The notes beneath the pieces are model-generated. The model was not told the DNA's origin. It made no database searches and saw only the letters and a list, made by a program, of their open reading frames with translations. This document shows, in pieces, positions 34,106 through 43,500 of a DNA stretch of 64,000 nt. Origin of the DNA: Effrenium voratum (Eukaryota; Sar; Dinophyceae; Suessiales; Symbiodiniaceae); contig CAUJNA010003776.1 in assembly GCA_963377175.1 (NCBI GenBank), positions 62,001 through 126,000 of the forward strand, written 5' to 3'. The first letter of the stretch is position 1. Each line of letters starts with the position of its first letter. The position numbers and the translations under genes were made by a program.

Positions 34106-34873
34106 ATGCCTGATGTAAAACCAATTGATGAAATCAAATATGACTTTAAGCAAAGTAAGCACGAGGTCGTCCCTAAATTGCCATTCAGAAGTATCATAAC
34201 TGGACCGTCAGGAAGCGGTAAAACAGTTTTATTGATTAATATGATACTTGATATATACAAAAACTGTTTTGAAAGAATATATATTTGGTCTCCTTCAATC
34301 AATGTTGATAGTGTGTGGTTGCCCGTTAAAAAATATATAAAAGAAGAAATGAAGGTGGATAATGAAAAAGAACCTTACTTATTTGAAGAGTTTAAGGCAG
34401 AAGATTTAGAACAAGTGATAGAGACACAACACAAAATAACAGAATATAGTAAAAGAAACAAATTAAGGAAATTGTTTTCCATATTGGTTATTTTGGATGA
34501 TATAAGTGATGACCCTAAGGTGGCGAGACATAACAAACTGTTAAACTCATTGTATGTAAGAGGACGCCATAACGGTATATCAGTAATAACAAGTATTCAG
34601 AAATTTAATACAATACCACCATTAATTAGAGTAAATGCTACACATTTGTTCTTTTATAAAGTGAGAAATTTTAAAGAAATTGAGTTGCTACAAGATGAAC
34701 TATCAGCAATTGTTAGAAGAAACAACTTACACGAAAGCAAGAAAGTAATTTATGATTTATATGAAACTGCTACTGACGAACCACATAGTTTTTTGTATAT
34801 TGACCTTCTCCAAAAAGACCCAAACCGTATGTTTCTTAAAAACTTTTCACATTATTTGAAAATTACTAATTAA
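34106..34873 (+). CDS. Genome-packaging ATPase (A32-like, FtsK/HerA superfamily)
   Basis: 255 residues, normal for virophages and Polinton-like viruses. Walker A GPSGSGKT at residues 33-40 is followed by the helix VLLINMILDI. Walker B is FSILVILDDISDD with Asp131-Asp132. The strand-helix segment SIQKFNTIPPLIRVNATHLF with Arg is typical of the sensor/arginine region of A32-like ATPases. It pumps the viral DNA into preformed capsids, driven by ATP hydrolysis at a capsid vertex. It is intact and starts at the ATG at 34106. It is one of the hallmark genes together with the capsid proteins at 39168 and 41515. Confidence 0.93.
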   Translation: MPDVKPIDEIKYDFKQSKHEVVPKLPFRSIITGPSGSGKTVLLINMILDIYKNCFERIYIWSPSINVDSVWLPVKKYIKEEMKVDNEKEPYLFEEFKAEDLEQVIETQHKITEYSKRNKLRKLFSILVILDDISDDPKVARHNKLLNSLYVRGRHNGISVITSIQKFNTIPPLIRVNATHLFFYKVRNFKEIELLQDELSAIVRRNNLHESKKVIYDLYETATDEPHSFLYIDLLQKDPNRMFLKNFSHYLKITN

Positions 34874-34896
34874 AAAAATAAATATATTAATATTAT

Positions 34897-35376
34897 ATGA
34901 TATTTTATGATTTACCAATAGAAATTAAAAACCTTGTATTATCTTATAATTTAGGTGATGTTAGATTATTAAAAATAAAAAATAATAGTATTATTAAAAA
35001 TTATATTAATAAATTTAAACCAGTGTATAAGTCTTACAAATTAAAGAATTCACAGTATTTTGAAATTGATAATATCATTATGAAAAATATTATCAAAAAC
35101 GGCATATCATATATTTTTAACTTAAGTGAGTTAGATAAATTACATCAAAAACATAAACCATTAAAATTATTAATTGAATATGATATATTTGTTACATCTA
35201 CCTCATTTACTTTTTTTAATCATCTTCGTAATCGTACTTTAACATCAAATAATTTATTTGATATTTATTATTTTCTTAATAAAGACCTTTATAAAACTAA
35301 TTTAGTGTATAGGGACAATGTGGCTAATTTTATTTCATTACAAGTGAAAAAAATAACTATTAAAGTCATCAATTAA
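34897..35376 (+). CDS. Putative F-box-like protein, unknown function
   Basis: 159 residues beginning MIFYDLPIEIKNLVLSYNLG, the same 'LP.EI...(L/I).SY' opening as the protein at 31645, so the two may be paralogues. The remainder is Lys/Asn/Ile-rich without recognisable domains. It starts 23 nt after the ATPase stop, so the two may be co-transcribed. A hairpin-forming AT-rich stretch lies downstream (about 35420-35460). Confidence 0.6.
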   Translation: MIFYDLPIEIKNLVLSYNLGDVRLLKIKNNSIIKNYINKFKPVYKSYKLKNSQYFEIDNIIMKNIIKNGISYIFNLSELDKLHQKHKPLKLLIEYDIFVTSTSFTFFNHLRNRTLTSNNLFDIYYFLNKDLYKTNLVYRDNVANFISLQVKKITIKVIN

Positions 35377-35455
35377 GAAAGACAAAGTTTTATTAGTAAA
35401 TGTTATTCATATTTTTTAATTAATAATGTTAATGAATCATATTAATATTATTAAT

Positions 35456-35665
35456 TTAAATCAATGAAGCGTTGCATAAATTCAACGCAGGTAATTTATA
35501 TAATAGTTTGTCCGATTTTTGATTTTCTAACTTTTCTATTCTCGTTACACATTCTTGAATAGATTTTATTATTAAAGTATCCGCTCTCGTTTTTTCATCT
35601 ACTCTTAAATTCTTAATGTCTTCCATATTGTTATTTTCTTCGTTTTTGCTTTGACCAATACCCAT
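35456..35665 (-). CDS. Small, probably N-myristoylated protein
   Basis: 69 residues starting MGIGQSKNEENN: Gly2, Ser6 and Lys7 fit the N-myristoylation consensus (MGxxxS). The middle (ADTLIIKSIQECVTRIEKLE) looks like an amphipathic helix. A lipid-anchored small protein is plausible for a virus with an internal membrane or a membrane-associated stage, but nothing else supports a specific role. Confidence 0.55.
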   Translation of the reverse strand: MGIGQSKNEENNNMEDIKNLRVDEKTRADTLIIKSIQECVTRIEKLENQKSDKLLYKLPALNLCNASLI

Positions 35666-35694
35666 TATATATTATTATTTAGATTATTATAAAA

Positions 35695-35732
35695 TAGTTT
35701 AAAGGGGTATTTATAATACTCTATAATACCTG
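35695..35732 (+). promoter_or_regulatory. Possible upstream motif of the GIY-YIG gene
   Basis: AAAATAGTTTAAAGGGGTAT lies about 25-40 nt before the ATG at 35733. It shares the AAAA-spacer-TTTAAAG core with the motifs of the minus-strand genes. Weak, single instance on this strand. Confidence 0.3.
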
Positions 35733-36317
35733 ATGCCCAAAAAAGAAATTGATTATTCTAATACTTGTATTTATAAAATTGTTTGTAGAGATTTAGAAGT
35801 TAAAGATTTTTATATAGGACACACTACCAGCTTTAAGCATAGAAAGCAACAGCACAAATATGACTGTCAAAATTTAAACAGTAAAAAACAACACATCTAT
35901 TTATATTCGTTTATAAAAGACAATGGAGGATATGACAATTTTGATATGGTATTAATTGAGTCAGTATGTTGTAAGAATGTTCTTGAAGCGAGACAAAGAG
36001 AAAGAGAGTTAATTGAAGAATTGAAACCTTCTTTGAATAGAACAATGCCAATGATTGAACCAAGCGTCAAAGAATATAAACACAATTGGTATAATACAAA
36101 TAAGGAGAGAGTTAGTGAAGCAAAAAAGCAAAAATACCAATTAGAGAAAGAATATGTTAAGCAAAAATCAAGAGATTTCCATTACACAAATAGAGATGTT
36201 ATATTAGAAAAAATGAAAGAAAAAACCATATGTGAATGTGGAGCAGTTGTAAGTAAGAAGCATTTGAACCGGCACTTTTCTTCTTTAAAACATAATGAGT
36301 TTATAAACAATAAATAA
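35733..36317 (+). CDS. GIY-YIG family endonuclease
   Basis: 194 residues. The GIY-type strand is TCIYKIVCRD (residues 11-20) and the YIG strand is DFYIGHTTSFKHRKQQHK (about 24-41) with Arg in the expected helix. ARQRERELIEEL carries the candidate catalytic Glu. The C-terminus has a zinc finger-like CECGAVVSKKHLNRHF. The domain makes single-strand cuts in DNA, and related genes in giant viruses behave as homing or repair nucleases. A second, diverged gene of the same type is at 49763. It converges on the fibre gene with a shared hairpin at 36311-36350. Confidence 0.85.
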   Translation: MPKKEIDYSNTCIYKIVCRDLEVKDFYIGHTTSFKHRKQQHKYDCQNLNSKKQHIYLYSFIKDNGGYDNFDMVLIESVCCKNVLEARQRERELIEELKPSLNRTMPMIEPSVKEYKHNWYNTNKERVSEAKKQKYQLEKEYVKQKSRDFHYTNRDVILEKMKEKTICECGAVVSKKHLNRHFSSLKHNEFINNK

Positions 36318-36350
36318 TTGTTAATATCTACTCGTATTATCAATTATTTA
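36311..36350. terminator. Bidirectional hairpin between convergent genes
   Basis: TAAATAATTG (36311-36320) and CAATTATTTA (36341-36350) are perfect inverted arms. The arms overlap the stop codons of the GIY-YIG gene and the fibre gene. Confidence 0.6.
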
Positions 36351-39120
36351 GATTTCATTTTTTCAATTTCCTTTTCCAACTTTTCAACTTTATCTATTAC
36401 TTCAAGTAATGCTTTATGTAAAATGACTGGAACTTTTGTATAATCAATTCCTAAATATTCGCGACTTGTAGAAACTACATTGCTTACATCTTTCGGTAAT
36501 GCCTTTTGCACTTCCTCAGCAATCCACCCTATATGAACTGCTCCATTATCGTTTCTATCGTTTCTTTTAAATTTCTTTGGTTTGAACTTTTTAATTACAT
36601 TAACACAATTTGATTTTATTAAATCTACATCATACTTTAATAATGCTGACGATGAATCCACAAACGTTCCGTTAATGGTTACTGTCGTTGCTGTTAAGTC
36701 TATATTAGTTCCTGTTGATGGTTCAAGTGTATTACATAACAATTTCTTCGTTCCTGCAACTGTTATATTTTCATTGAATGTTGATGAGGCATTATTTGTA
36801 AAACTTCCAGTATTTACAGTTGTTCCAAATGTCTTATCAATAGATAATAAAACTGAAGGTGTAGTTGAACTATCTGAAACTCTAAAAGCTGTATTTGACG
36901 TTCTGAATATTACATCAAATGTTGATAAATTAGTTCCATCATAATAAGTTGATATTTCACTCGTACCAAGCTTTATGTCTGTGCCAGTAGTCATGGAAAT
37001 ATCATTTAAAAATGAAACTGTTGTTAAATCAAATGATTGTATTGTATTAGTTGCTAAATATGCATTTTGAACTGCTAAGTTAGTATCAACGGTTATTAAT
37101 GTTCCTCCGTTAGGTGCTAAATGATTGCTTCTTAATGCTCCATTAGTTTTAACATAAACATCATCAGCAAATAAATTACCCATAACATCAACAGTAGCAG
37201 TATTAAAAGTCCATCCACTGGTAATATTAACTGCTCCGACTATGTTAGACTGAACAGCGGGGTCTCCACAAATAAATCTAATTGAAGAATTAGCATCACT
37301 ATTCCTCATATCAAAAGATGAAAAAGTACTAACATATCTATATAATTCACAATTTGTATCAATTGTTAATTTACCATCAGTAGCAATATTAACATTATCA
37401 CAATTAACATTAGCATTCGTATAAATGTTTCCTAAAACATCGATAGGTTTACTAAAAATAGTTTTATTCACTAATCCATCACACATCATAAACTGATTAG
37501 AAGCATTACTAACATCGCCAATAGAAATAGAAACAAAATCATTATGAGACATATATAAACCTTCTATAGCATCAGGTGTATATCTTCGTATTGAACCATT
37601 ATTATTAAAATTCAAATATGAACCATTGTTAAGATTTACTGCCTTGTCAGTTCCTATAAAATCAACTGCATCAGTAAATCTCGATTTTCCGGCACAGTTT
37701 AAAACATAACCGTTAACACCAACAGCACCTAAACCGAATCTATCCTTAACCCACACACGTCCAACATTAGCATCTCCTATTTGCGTTTCCCATTGACCTC
37801 CTGCGCTACTCATCCACATTCTACCATCTCTATTAATATTGAACTCTCTATTAAACATTTGAAAAGTCATTTGCAAACCTAAATTAGGCGAAGGTGTAGT
37901 ACTAAACTTATTACATATTATACTTCCCGTAGTCAACATATTTAAATTACTGTGTAAAGTTGTATTATCACTAAAATTAATAGCACCTGCTACTGATTGA
38001 GCGTTAGTATCTATTTTATCTAACTTTTGACCTAATGATGTATCCTGTGAATTATTAGTAGTAATTATTGAATTAATTGTATTTGTATTTCCTGTTATTA
38101 ATCCATTTAATCCATCTGATTGTAAAACATATCTAGCATCAGAACCTGCTATATTTAAAATAGACGAACAAGAAAATAAACCAGATACTTGTAAATTAGA
38201 TAATATTGTGTATTATGATTTAATATTATTTTATCATTTTGAAAAGTTGAAGAATTATTAATTTCTACATCTCCAAAACCTCTTTGATTTAAAAACATAG
38301 TTGCTCCACTTAAATTTCCATAAACATAACTATCAAAATAATTATTATACATTTCATAAAAATTATTATAATTTCCAAAATTTGCTATTTTAAAAGTTGA
38401 GTAGTTGTTATATTATGTATTAATGTATTATTTAATATTGATGTATTTAATTTATCTGATAATAAATTATTAGTTGTTATTTTATTGTAATATAAATTAC
38501 TATCAAATGAACCTGATTGTAATTGAGATATTAAATGAGAATTTGATGAAATATTATTAAAATTAGTTGATACAGTAGAATTTAAATTATTTATTAAATT
38601 TGTATTTGATGAAATATTATTAAAATTTGTATTAATTAAATTAGTATTTGAAGAAATATTATTAAAATTACTTGTCATAGTAGAATTTAAATTATTTATT
38701 AAATTTGTATTTGATGAAATATTATTAAAATTTGTATTAATTAAATTAGTATTTGAAGAAATATTATTAAAATTAGTTGTCATAGTAGAATTTAAATTAT
38801 TTATTAAATGTGTATTTGATGAAATATTATTAAAATTTGTATTTGAAGTTATTGTCAGATTACCTATTAAAAAGAATTTGAACTAATATTATTTGATAAT
38901 ACATTAATTTCTGTTTTGTCATATGTTTCAGTTATATCATAAAAATTAGCATTTATCTGCTCCTTTGTATAGGTGTCTGCTTGGTCTGCTTTACTATCTA
39001 ATACTGTTTGAATGTCAGATTTACTCGCGTAAAGGTCTTCTATATCATTGACTGCTCCATCTTTTACTTGCCTAATTCTATTTGCTGTAATATCAAAATA
39101 TTCATTAAGTTTTTGCTCAT
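36344..39120 (-). pseudogene. Fibre/spike protein with S74 chaperone domain, frame broken about four times
   Basis: The intact 3' part (36344 to about 38212; ATG-initiated from 37939, 531 residues) ends in a Peptidase S74-type intramolecular chaperone. SSALLK (Ser430...Lys435) sits at the usual catalytic Ser-x4-Lys position. GWIAEEVQKALP and DYTKVPVILHKALLE follow, then a coiled coil. Further upstream the coding continues in other frames: a stalk of NNISSNTNLIN repeats (38385-38790) and an N-terminal piece from the ATG at 39120 (EQKLNEYFDITANRIRQVKD). Frame changes lie near 39110-39114 (T-run), 38869-38873 (A-run), 38387-38395 and 38200-38215. Known family role: trimeric fibre maturation, with self-cleavage releasing the chaperone. 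Here it is probably the host-attachment spike. Confidence 0.75.
38385..38790 (-). repeat. Repeat-coding stalk of the fibre gene
   Basis: Units of about 45 and 75 bp encode NFNNISSNTNLIN and NNLNSTM alternately. This is the sort of periodic Asn/Ser-rich stalk expected of a trimeric fibre. The DNA repeats are well conserved, suggesting recent expansion. Confidence 0.75.
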
Positions 39121-39126
39121 AATATT

Positions 39127-39154
39127 ATATTATTAATTAGAAAATTAATAATAT
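39127..39154. terminator. Hairpin between capsid and fibre genes
   Basis: Arms ATATTATTAATT (39127-39138) and AATTAATAATAT (39143-39154) with a 4-nt loop. Lies between the major capsid stop (39168) and the fibre start (39120) on the minus strand. Confidence 0.6.
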
Positions 39155-39167
39155 CATATTTTTTATT

Positions 39168-40547
39168 TTAATCATAAAATGTTACAGAATTTGAACGGAT
39201 TTCAAGAATGCACTCATGAACCAAGAGCATATAAATTCTCTCGGCCATTTTACCAGGAGCGCTATATAATGTTGAACCCTCCAACGCTTTCACTTTAACA
39301 ACCATATTTGAATTATTTTTAAGGTTCATACCAGTATAATTTGCACTTTCTAATTTCTGCAAATTAAACCCATACATAAAAGCGTGAGACCTGTAATCTT
39401 CTGCTCTAACTAACATTGGTTTATCAGCACAATGCATAAGATGGGCATATGCTTCGCGAATACCTTGAATTTCCTGGCTTGGGATAACTTGATTACCAAT
39501 TACCAAAGAAGCAGATAAATCGTGCTCTGGGTCATAATATCCTAGGTCATTTGTTACATGTGCCAGTGGATGATACATAAAGTTATATGGTTTCAATAAT
39601 TCACCGTATCCGCCTACATAACCCTTTTGAGTCGCATTTGAAAAAGAAATAAACAGTTTATTTAATTTAGATACATTGCGGACAATAGTTGTGAATATTT
39701 CAGTTGATGTTGATGCTGTTTGTTCTTGTAGGGTTTCAGTTTCAAAAGTAATAGGAAGAGAACCAGTTTCTAAAATTTTCGCATATTCGGCATATAAACT
39801 ATCATCAATAGTATAAACATTTCCTTTGAATAAAGGTTTTGTAACTGACCAAGTGACACTTGTGTTTGCATCAGTAAAAAGTCCTGTTCTATTAACAATT
39901 GGTTTTAATACATCAGTTGTTAAATATAATTCAACTGTTATTGGACAATAAGATAAAGGTATCCAGTTTTCACAAGTCTTGAAACATTTTAAGTTTAAAT
40001 CAAAATAGACATTGGCACTTTTACCTGCTTTAATTCCTCTATAATTACCATTGGTTACATTTCTAGTTACTGCTTGGGTAGTAGAAGTTCCAGTAGCATT
40101 ACAAACTAAAAACCGTCCATCATGATTGAGTAGAGTATTTCCAAAACCTAATGCTTCATCAATTCTTTTTTCTTCTGATGATTTTAATACATCTTTCATA
40201 GCACTCGCACGAGAAAGAGAATTTAAATCACATACAATGACATCACCCATTAACACACGCACCCTATCAAAGAAACCGGCTGTATCAATTGGTCTAAGTT
40301 CGTGATTTTCTGTGTTATCAGTGTTGTTTAGAGTAAATCCTAATAATAGTGATGGTAAGGACAACCATTGATTAGGTGGTCCAGTAATGTTAAATCTAAT
40401 TACTGAATTTGTATCAGCGGTATAAGTAGAAACCGATGAAGGATAAAAGTTTTTACTTTCTTTTGACCGAACATAAGAACCGCCATCTTTTAATTTAAAT
40501 CTTAAATTCTTCTCTACAAGGACATCATCTATTTCCAGAGTTTCCAT
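39168..40547 (-). CDS. Major capsid protein (double jelly-roll)
   Basis: 459 residues, the expected size for Polinton-like virus capsids. N-terminal segment SVIRFNITGPPNQWLSLPSL, then LRPIDTAGFFDRVRVLMGDV. This is the characteristic 'ID..(D)R+RV..G' strand of the first jelly roll. A second set of strands includes NLKCFKTCENWIPLSYCPIT and SLPITFETETLQEQ, and the C-terminal part has LKPYNFMYHPLAHVTNDLG. It forms the trimeric capsomers of an icosahedral capsid. Intact, with start at 40547 directly after a TATATAAAG sequence. Identification rests on size, strand pattern and neighbours (penton and ATPase), since sequence similarity in this family is low. Confidence 0.88.
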   Translation of the reverse strand: METLEIDDVLVEKNLRFKLKDGGSYVRSKESKNFYPSSVSTYTADTNSVIRFNITGPPNQWLSLPSLLLGFTLNNTDNTENHELRPIDTAGFFDRVRVLMGDVIVCDLNSLSRASAMKDVLKSSEEKRIDEALGFGNTLLNHDGRFLVCNATGTSTTQAVTRNVTNGNYRGIKAGKSANVYFDLNLKCFKTCENWIPLSYCPITVELYLTTDVLKPIVNRTGLFTDANTSVTWSVTKPLFKGNVYTIDDSLYAEYAKILETGSLPITFETETLQEQTASTSTEIFTTIVRNVSKLNKLFISFSNATQKGYVGGYGELLKPYNFMYHPLAHVTNDLGYYDPEHDLSASLVIGNQVIPSQEIQGIREAYAHLMHCADKPMLVRAEDYRSHAFMYGFNLQKLESANYTGMNLKNNSNMVVKVKALEGSTLYSAPGKMAERIYMLLVHECILEIRSNSVTFYD

Positions 40548-40557
40548 CTTTATATAT

Positions 40558-40594
40558 TTAATAATAGAAAATTATTATATTATTCTATTATTAA
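40558..40594. terminator. Hairpin upstream of the capsid gene
   Basis: Arms TTAATAATAGAA (40558-40569) and TTCTATTATTAA (40583-40594). It lies between the stop of the small gene at 40596 and the capsid start at 40547. Confidence 0.6.
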
Positions 40595-40595
40595 A

Positions 40596-40787
40596 TTAAT
40601 TTATTTTAAAGTGTGAATAATCTATAACTTCTTTTTTAGATTTTTTATTTAATAGTTTTTTAGATTTATTTTTAATATTATTGTTTTCAACCTTATAATT
40701 AGGTTCGTCTTCTACAATCTTTTTAATGTCATCATAACTGACTTTCTTTTTAGGATTTATAGTATTTTTTATATCATTATTAGGCAT
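40596..40787 (-). CDS. Small basic protein, unknown function
   Basis: 63 residues, Lys/Asn-rich (KVSYDDIKKIVEDEPNYKVE; NKSKKLLNKKSKKEVIDYSH). Located between the lipase-like and capsid genes in the same orientation. Basic character would suit a DNA-condensing virion protein, but that is a guess. Confidence 0.5.
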   Translation of the reverse strand: MPNNDIKNTINPKKKVSYDDIKKIVEDEPNYKVENNNIKNKSKKLLNKKSKKEVIDYSHFKIN

Positions 40788-40813
40788 TCTTATATAATAA
40801 TTTATATAAATAA

Positions 40814-41476
40814 TTACATCACAAGTTTAACCGGGTCTTCACCTACAGTTGGTTCTTTTCCTTGGTCTTGAAAATTTGAATATTGATGATTTGTTAATGG
40901 GTTATAAGTATTGGTTCGTGTTTGAATACTACCTTGGTCTAAAATACTAATCACATCTCCACCACTTCTAAAATTAGTATAACTATCATCATTTTTAGAT
41001 GACATTGAAACAAAAGGAGCGCCGTAAGTTGTCAAATGTTTAATATTATTATTAGGATTATTTTTAATATATTTTGATGATGCTGACGCTCCAAGACTAT
41101 GACTAATCACTTCGGTTACATTATGGTTTTCATCAAGTATATCACTAATATCTCTATACCTTTGACTGTATGAACTTAAACCAAATGGAATTGTAATATC
41201 ACTTAAAATATCATTAATATTTGATTTAATATTAGACTTACCAAATGTCCCAGCAACATATAGTTTATTATTATCCAAATAATAACCTTTACCATTTGTA
41301 TATGCTTTGTTTAATCCTTCTGTGTCAGATAAATTATTATTATATTTAGGTTTGAATAATGATTTTTCTTGTTGAATTTCATTAATTATTTTTCTATACA
41401 TTTCGCTATGACCTTGATGAAGCGGATTGTATGATTTTAATTTTCCTTCTTTTAAATAATATTTATGTTTTTTCAT
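40814..41476 (-). CDS. Class 3 lipase-like alpha/beta hydrolase
   Basis: 220 residues. The nucleophile elbow is VTEVISHSLGASASSKYI with Ser127 in S-H-S-L-G-A (the family's GHSLGG). It is followed by IKHLTTYGAPFVSMSS, the usual strand with Gly-Ala/Ser-Pro. GGDVISILD (Asp174) and LTNHQYSNF (His197) are in the right order to complete a Ser-Asp-His triad as in Lipase_3 proteins. The first 30 residues (basic, Tyr-rich, with LHQGHSEMYRKI) may be a virion-targeting segment. It is encoded directly upstream of the major capsid protein, so a particle-associated phospholipase used for membrane penetration or release is a reasonable inference. Enzyme activity is untested. Confidence 0.7.
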   Translation of the reverse strand: MKKHKYYLKEGKLKSYNPLHQGHSEMYRKIINEIQQEKSLFKPKYNNNLSDTEGLNKAYTNGKGYYLDNNKLYVAGTFGKSNIKSNINDILSDITIPFGLSSYSQRYRDISDILDENHNVTEVISHSLGASASSKYIKNNPNNNIKHLTTYGAPFVSMSSKNDDSYTNFRSGGDVISILDQGSIQTRTNTYNPLTNHQYSNFQDQGKEPTVGEDPVKLVM

Positions 41477-41514
41477 ATATAATTAAATTATAAAATTTCT
41501 AAATAATAAATATA
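41477..41514. promoter_or_regulatory. Divergent promoter region, lipase-like and minor capsid genes
   Basis: Only 38 AT-rich nt separate the two divergent starts. Both starts are preceded by TATA-like sequence within about 10 nt (AATTATATATG on minus, AATAAATATAATG on plus), as seen at most structural genes of the element. Confidence 0.45.
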
Positions 41515-42348
41515 ATGAGATTTCGTAAAATATATATCAACAGTGCTTATCGTGATTTAAATGACAGTCAATCTACATCAGATTTTGTTATTAATTTAAG
41601 AGAGCAACAAGAATGCGGACCAAATACTAAAATGATTTGTCACGAAGTATCTATCGCTAATTCATTTTATCCAATTGAAGATAATTTAAATAACAGATTA
41701 TATTTAACATTAGGAGGGATATTAATAGGAGCACCAGTATATTATTTTATTGTAGCACCTGATAAAGGTAGTTATGTAGGTAGTGAATTAGCAACCGAAT
41801 TACAAAATAAATTGAATACTGCTACTAATGGAACTGATGGAAATAGTGATTTTTTTACTTGTAGTTATTCATTAAAAACAAATAATATAACTATAAGTTG
41901 TAATTATATTTCTTATTTTTTTATAATCCATACAGATAAAGAATTAAAAACTAATTTTAGTTTTAGTATTGATTATGATAGAAATTATCCTAATAGTATT
42001 AATGATATTTTAGGAAATACTACTGAAAAAGTAAATAGTACAGCAGACCCGTTTGTTAGTGGATTTATATCATTTTTACCTGTTAAAAATATTTATATTC
42101 ATTGTAATGAATTAAGTAACGGAAACCAGTTATGTAGTTTTGGTACTTCATCAATAATAAAGAAAGTACCAGTTTTAACATCATTCGGCAACCTCATATA
42201 TGATAATGAACTAATTTTAAATGATGCTAATGATGTTAGTATGCGTTCATTGAATAGACTTCATTTTAGATTTACTGATGCATCGGGTAGAGTTTTAAAT
42301 ATGAATGGAACAACAAGTAGTTTTAGTTTAACATTTTTTGAAGGTTAG
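41515..42348 (+). CDS. Minor capsid (penton-like) protein
   Basis: 277 residues. The N-terminus RKIYINSAYRDLNDSQSTSD followed by FVINLREQQECGPN, then ICHEVSIANSFYPIEDNLNN, is the recurring opening of penton-type minor capsid proteins of Polinton-like and related algal viruses ('ids..R....ts.df.i.l', then 'v.l....ipns.y.i...NN'). A single jelly roll is expected. It would form the pentamers at the capsid vertices. Intact. A long-armed hairpin (42364-42409) follows. Confidence 0.8.
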   Translation: MRFRKIYINSAYRDLNDSQSTSDFVINLREQQECGPNTKMICHEVSIANSFYPIEDNLNNRLYLTLGGILIGAPVYYFIVAPDKGSYVGSELATELQNKLNTATNGTDGNSDFFTCSYSLKTNNITISCNYISYFFIIHTDKELKTNFSFSIDYDRNYPNSINDILGNTTEKVNSTADPFVSGFISFLPVKNIYIHCNELSNGNQLCSFGTSSIIKKVPVLTSFGNLIYDNELILNDANDVSMRSLNRLHFRFTDASGRVLNMNGTTSSFSLTFFEG

Positions 42349-42363
42349 AAAAGCATATAATAG

Positions 42364-42409
42364 ATATTTTAATATAATTATTTATTATATACAAATTATA
42401 TTAAAATAT
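42364..42409. terminator. Long-armed hairpin after the minor capsid gene
   Basis: ATATTTTAATATAATT (42364-42379) pairs perfectly with AATTATATTAAAATAT (42394-42409): 16-bp arms, 14-nt loop, beginning 16 nt past the stop. Confidence 0.65.
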
Positions 42410-42441
42410 TGTAATATAAATATTTATCATATACTAATTAT

Positions 42442-43008
42442 ATGGTTAAAAATATTGAAATTATAGACGTAGGCAGTGAAAATAATGAAGCACCTAAGGA
42501 AGTAGAAGAAATTAAAGAAGAACCTATTATTAATGAAGAAAGTAAAGAAGTAGAAACTAATAATATTATAAATGAAGAAAATAATAAAGTAGAAGGAGAA
42601 CACGAACCAAAGCAAGAATTAAAATCTAAAACATACTCAACTGAAAAAGTGGAATGTCCAAAATGTAAAAAATATTTAACAAAATACACTTTCAAATATC
42701 GTCATAACTGTAATGGAATACCAGTTAAAAAAGAACCAGACCCTAACAAAGTTGTTCGAAGAAAAATTATGCATCCACAACAAGCAAAAGAATTTGAGAA
42801 TAATGTATATGAAAAGGTTAAAGATAATATTCCAAAAGTGGATGAGCAAGAAATAGAAAGAAGAGTTGAAGAAAGGTTAAAACAACATATAGAAAGCACA
42901 GCAAATAAAGTGTTTGAAACTGCAAAAGACCGTTACAATAATATTAAAATGGAACGAGATAATAAAAATAAACAGAAAATTAGTAATTTAGCAATTAAAA
43001 TTATTTAA
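42442..43008 (+). CDS. Acidic/coiled-coil protein with a CCHC-type zinc motif
   Basis: 188 residues. Residues 10-60 are Glu/Asn-rich with near-repeats of EE(I/V)..E. Residues 71-90 carry ECPKCKKYLTKYTFKYRHNC, with Cys72, Cys75, His88 and Cys90 as likely zinc ligands. The C-terminal half (DEQEIERRVEERLKQHIEST) is a predicted coiled coil. Its position next to the capsid genes suggests a virion or assembly protein. Family not recognised. Confidence 0.6.
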   Translation: MVKNIEIIDVGSENNEAPKEVEEIKEEPIINEESKEVETNNIINEENNKVEGEHEPKQELKSKTYSTEKVECPKCKKYLTKYTFKYRHNCNGIPVKKEPDPNKVVRRKIMHPQQAKEFENNVYEKVKDNIPKVDEQEIERRVEERLKQHIESTANKVFETAKDRYNNIKMERDNKNKQKISNLAIKII

Positions 43009-43026
43009 TCTAATTATTATTATATA

Positions 43027-43491
43027 ATGATTATTGATAAAAAACAATTGCTTATGCACCGTAGAGAAATTTATGACAACGTTGTAAATAGAATAACAGA
43101 ACCACAAAATAAAGACAAACCGAATATCAGTGATGTTATTGATAGAAAAGCAGTTTTTGAAACAAACAAACCAAAAAAGAAGAATAAATATAAATCAACT
43201 CAACATTACTATTATGAAGGAGACAACAAGGCACACCAACCTAATTACACATACTTGAAAGAATTACAAGAACAATTAGAACGTCATAGCGCTAAAAAGG
43301 ATTATGCTGTATTTCAAAATAAAAGAAGATATCAAGAAGAAGCACAGGCTTATTTTAATGAAATCCAAAGGTTGGAAAATGAAAAATTGAGACATCATCC
43401 ATCAAGTGAAACAGGTAAATCCTATTCAGAAATGGTTAAGAAGAAGAAAGGAATAATCAATCAATTAAGAAAGGATTTTAATTTTGATTAA
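43027..43491 (+). CDS. Putative internal virion protein 1 (shared N-terminal module)
   Basis: 154 residues, strongly basic and helical. The N-terminus IIDKKQLLMHRREIYDNVVN and ISDVIDRKAVFETN resemble the N-terminus of the next gene (LKSQLRLRPSYNELIKEITK and IRDVIDRNAYYFRD). The rest (EAQAYFNEIQRLENEKLRHH) looks like a coiled coil. It is first of three consecutive same-strand genes with this kind of opening, separated by hairpins. Function unknown; a core or scaffolding role is inferred from context. Confidence 0.55.
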   Translation: MIIDKKQLLMHRREIYDNVVNRITEPQNKDKPNISDVIDRKAVFETNKPKKKNKYKSTQHYYYEGDNKAHQPNYTYLKELQEQLERHSAKKDYAVFQNKRRYQEEAQAYFNEIQRLENEKLRHHPSSETGKSYSEMVKKKKGIINQLRKDFNFD

Positions 43492-43500
43492 ATTACTTGA

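Noticed and set aside
36582..36944. 120-codon plus-strand frame
   Set aside because: Antisense shadow of the fibre gene's conserved C-terminal half.
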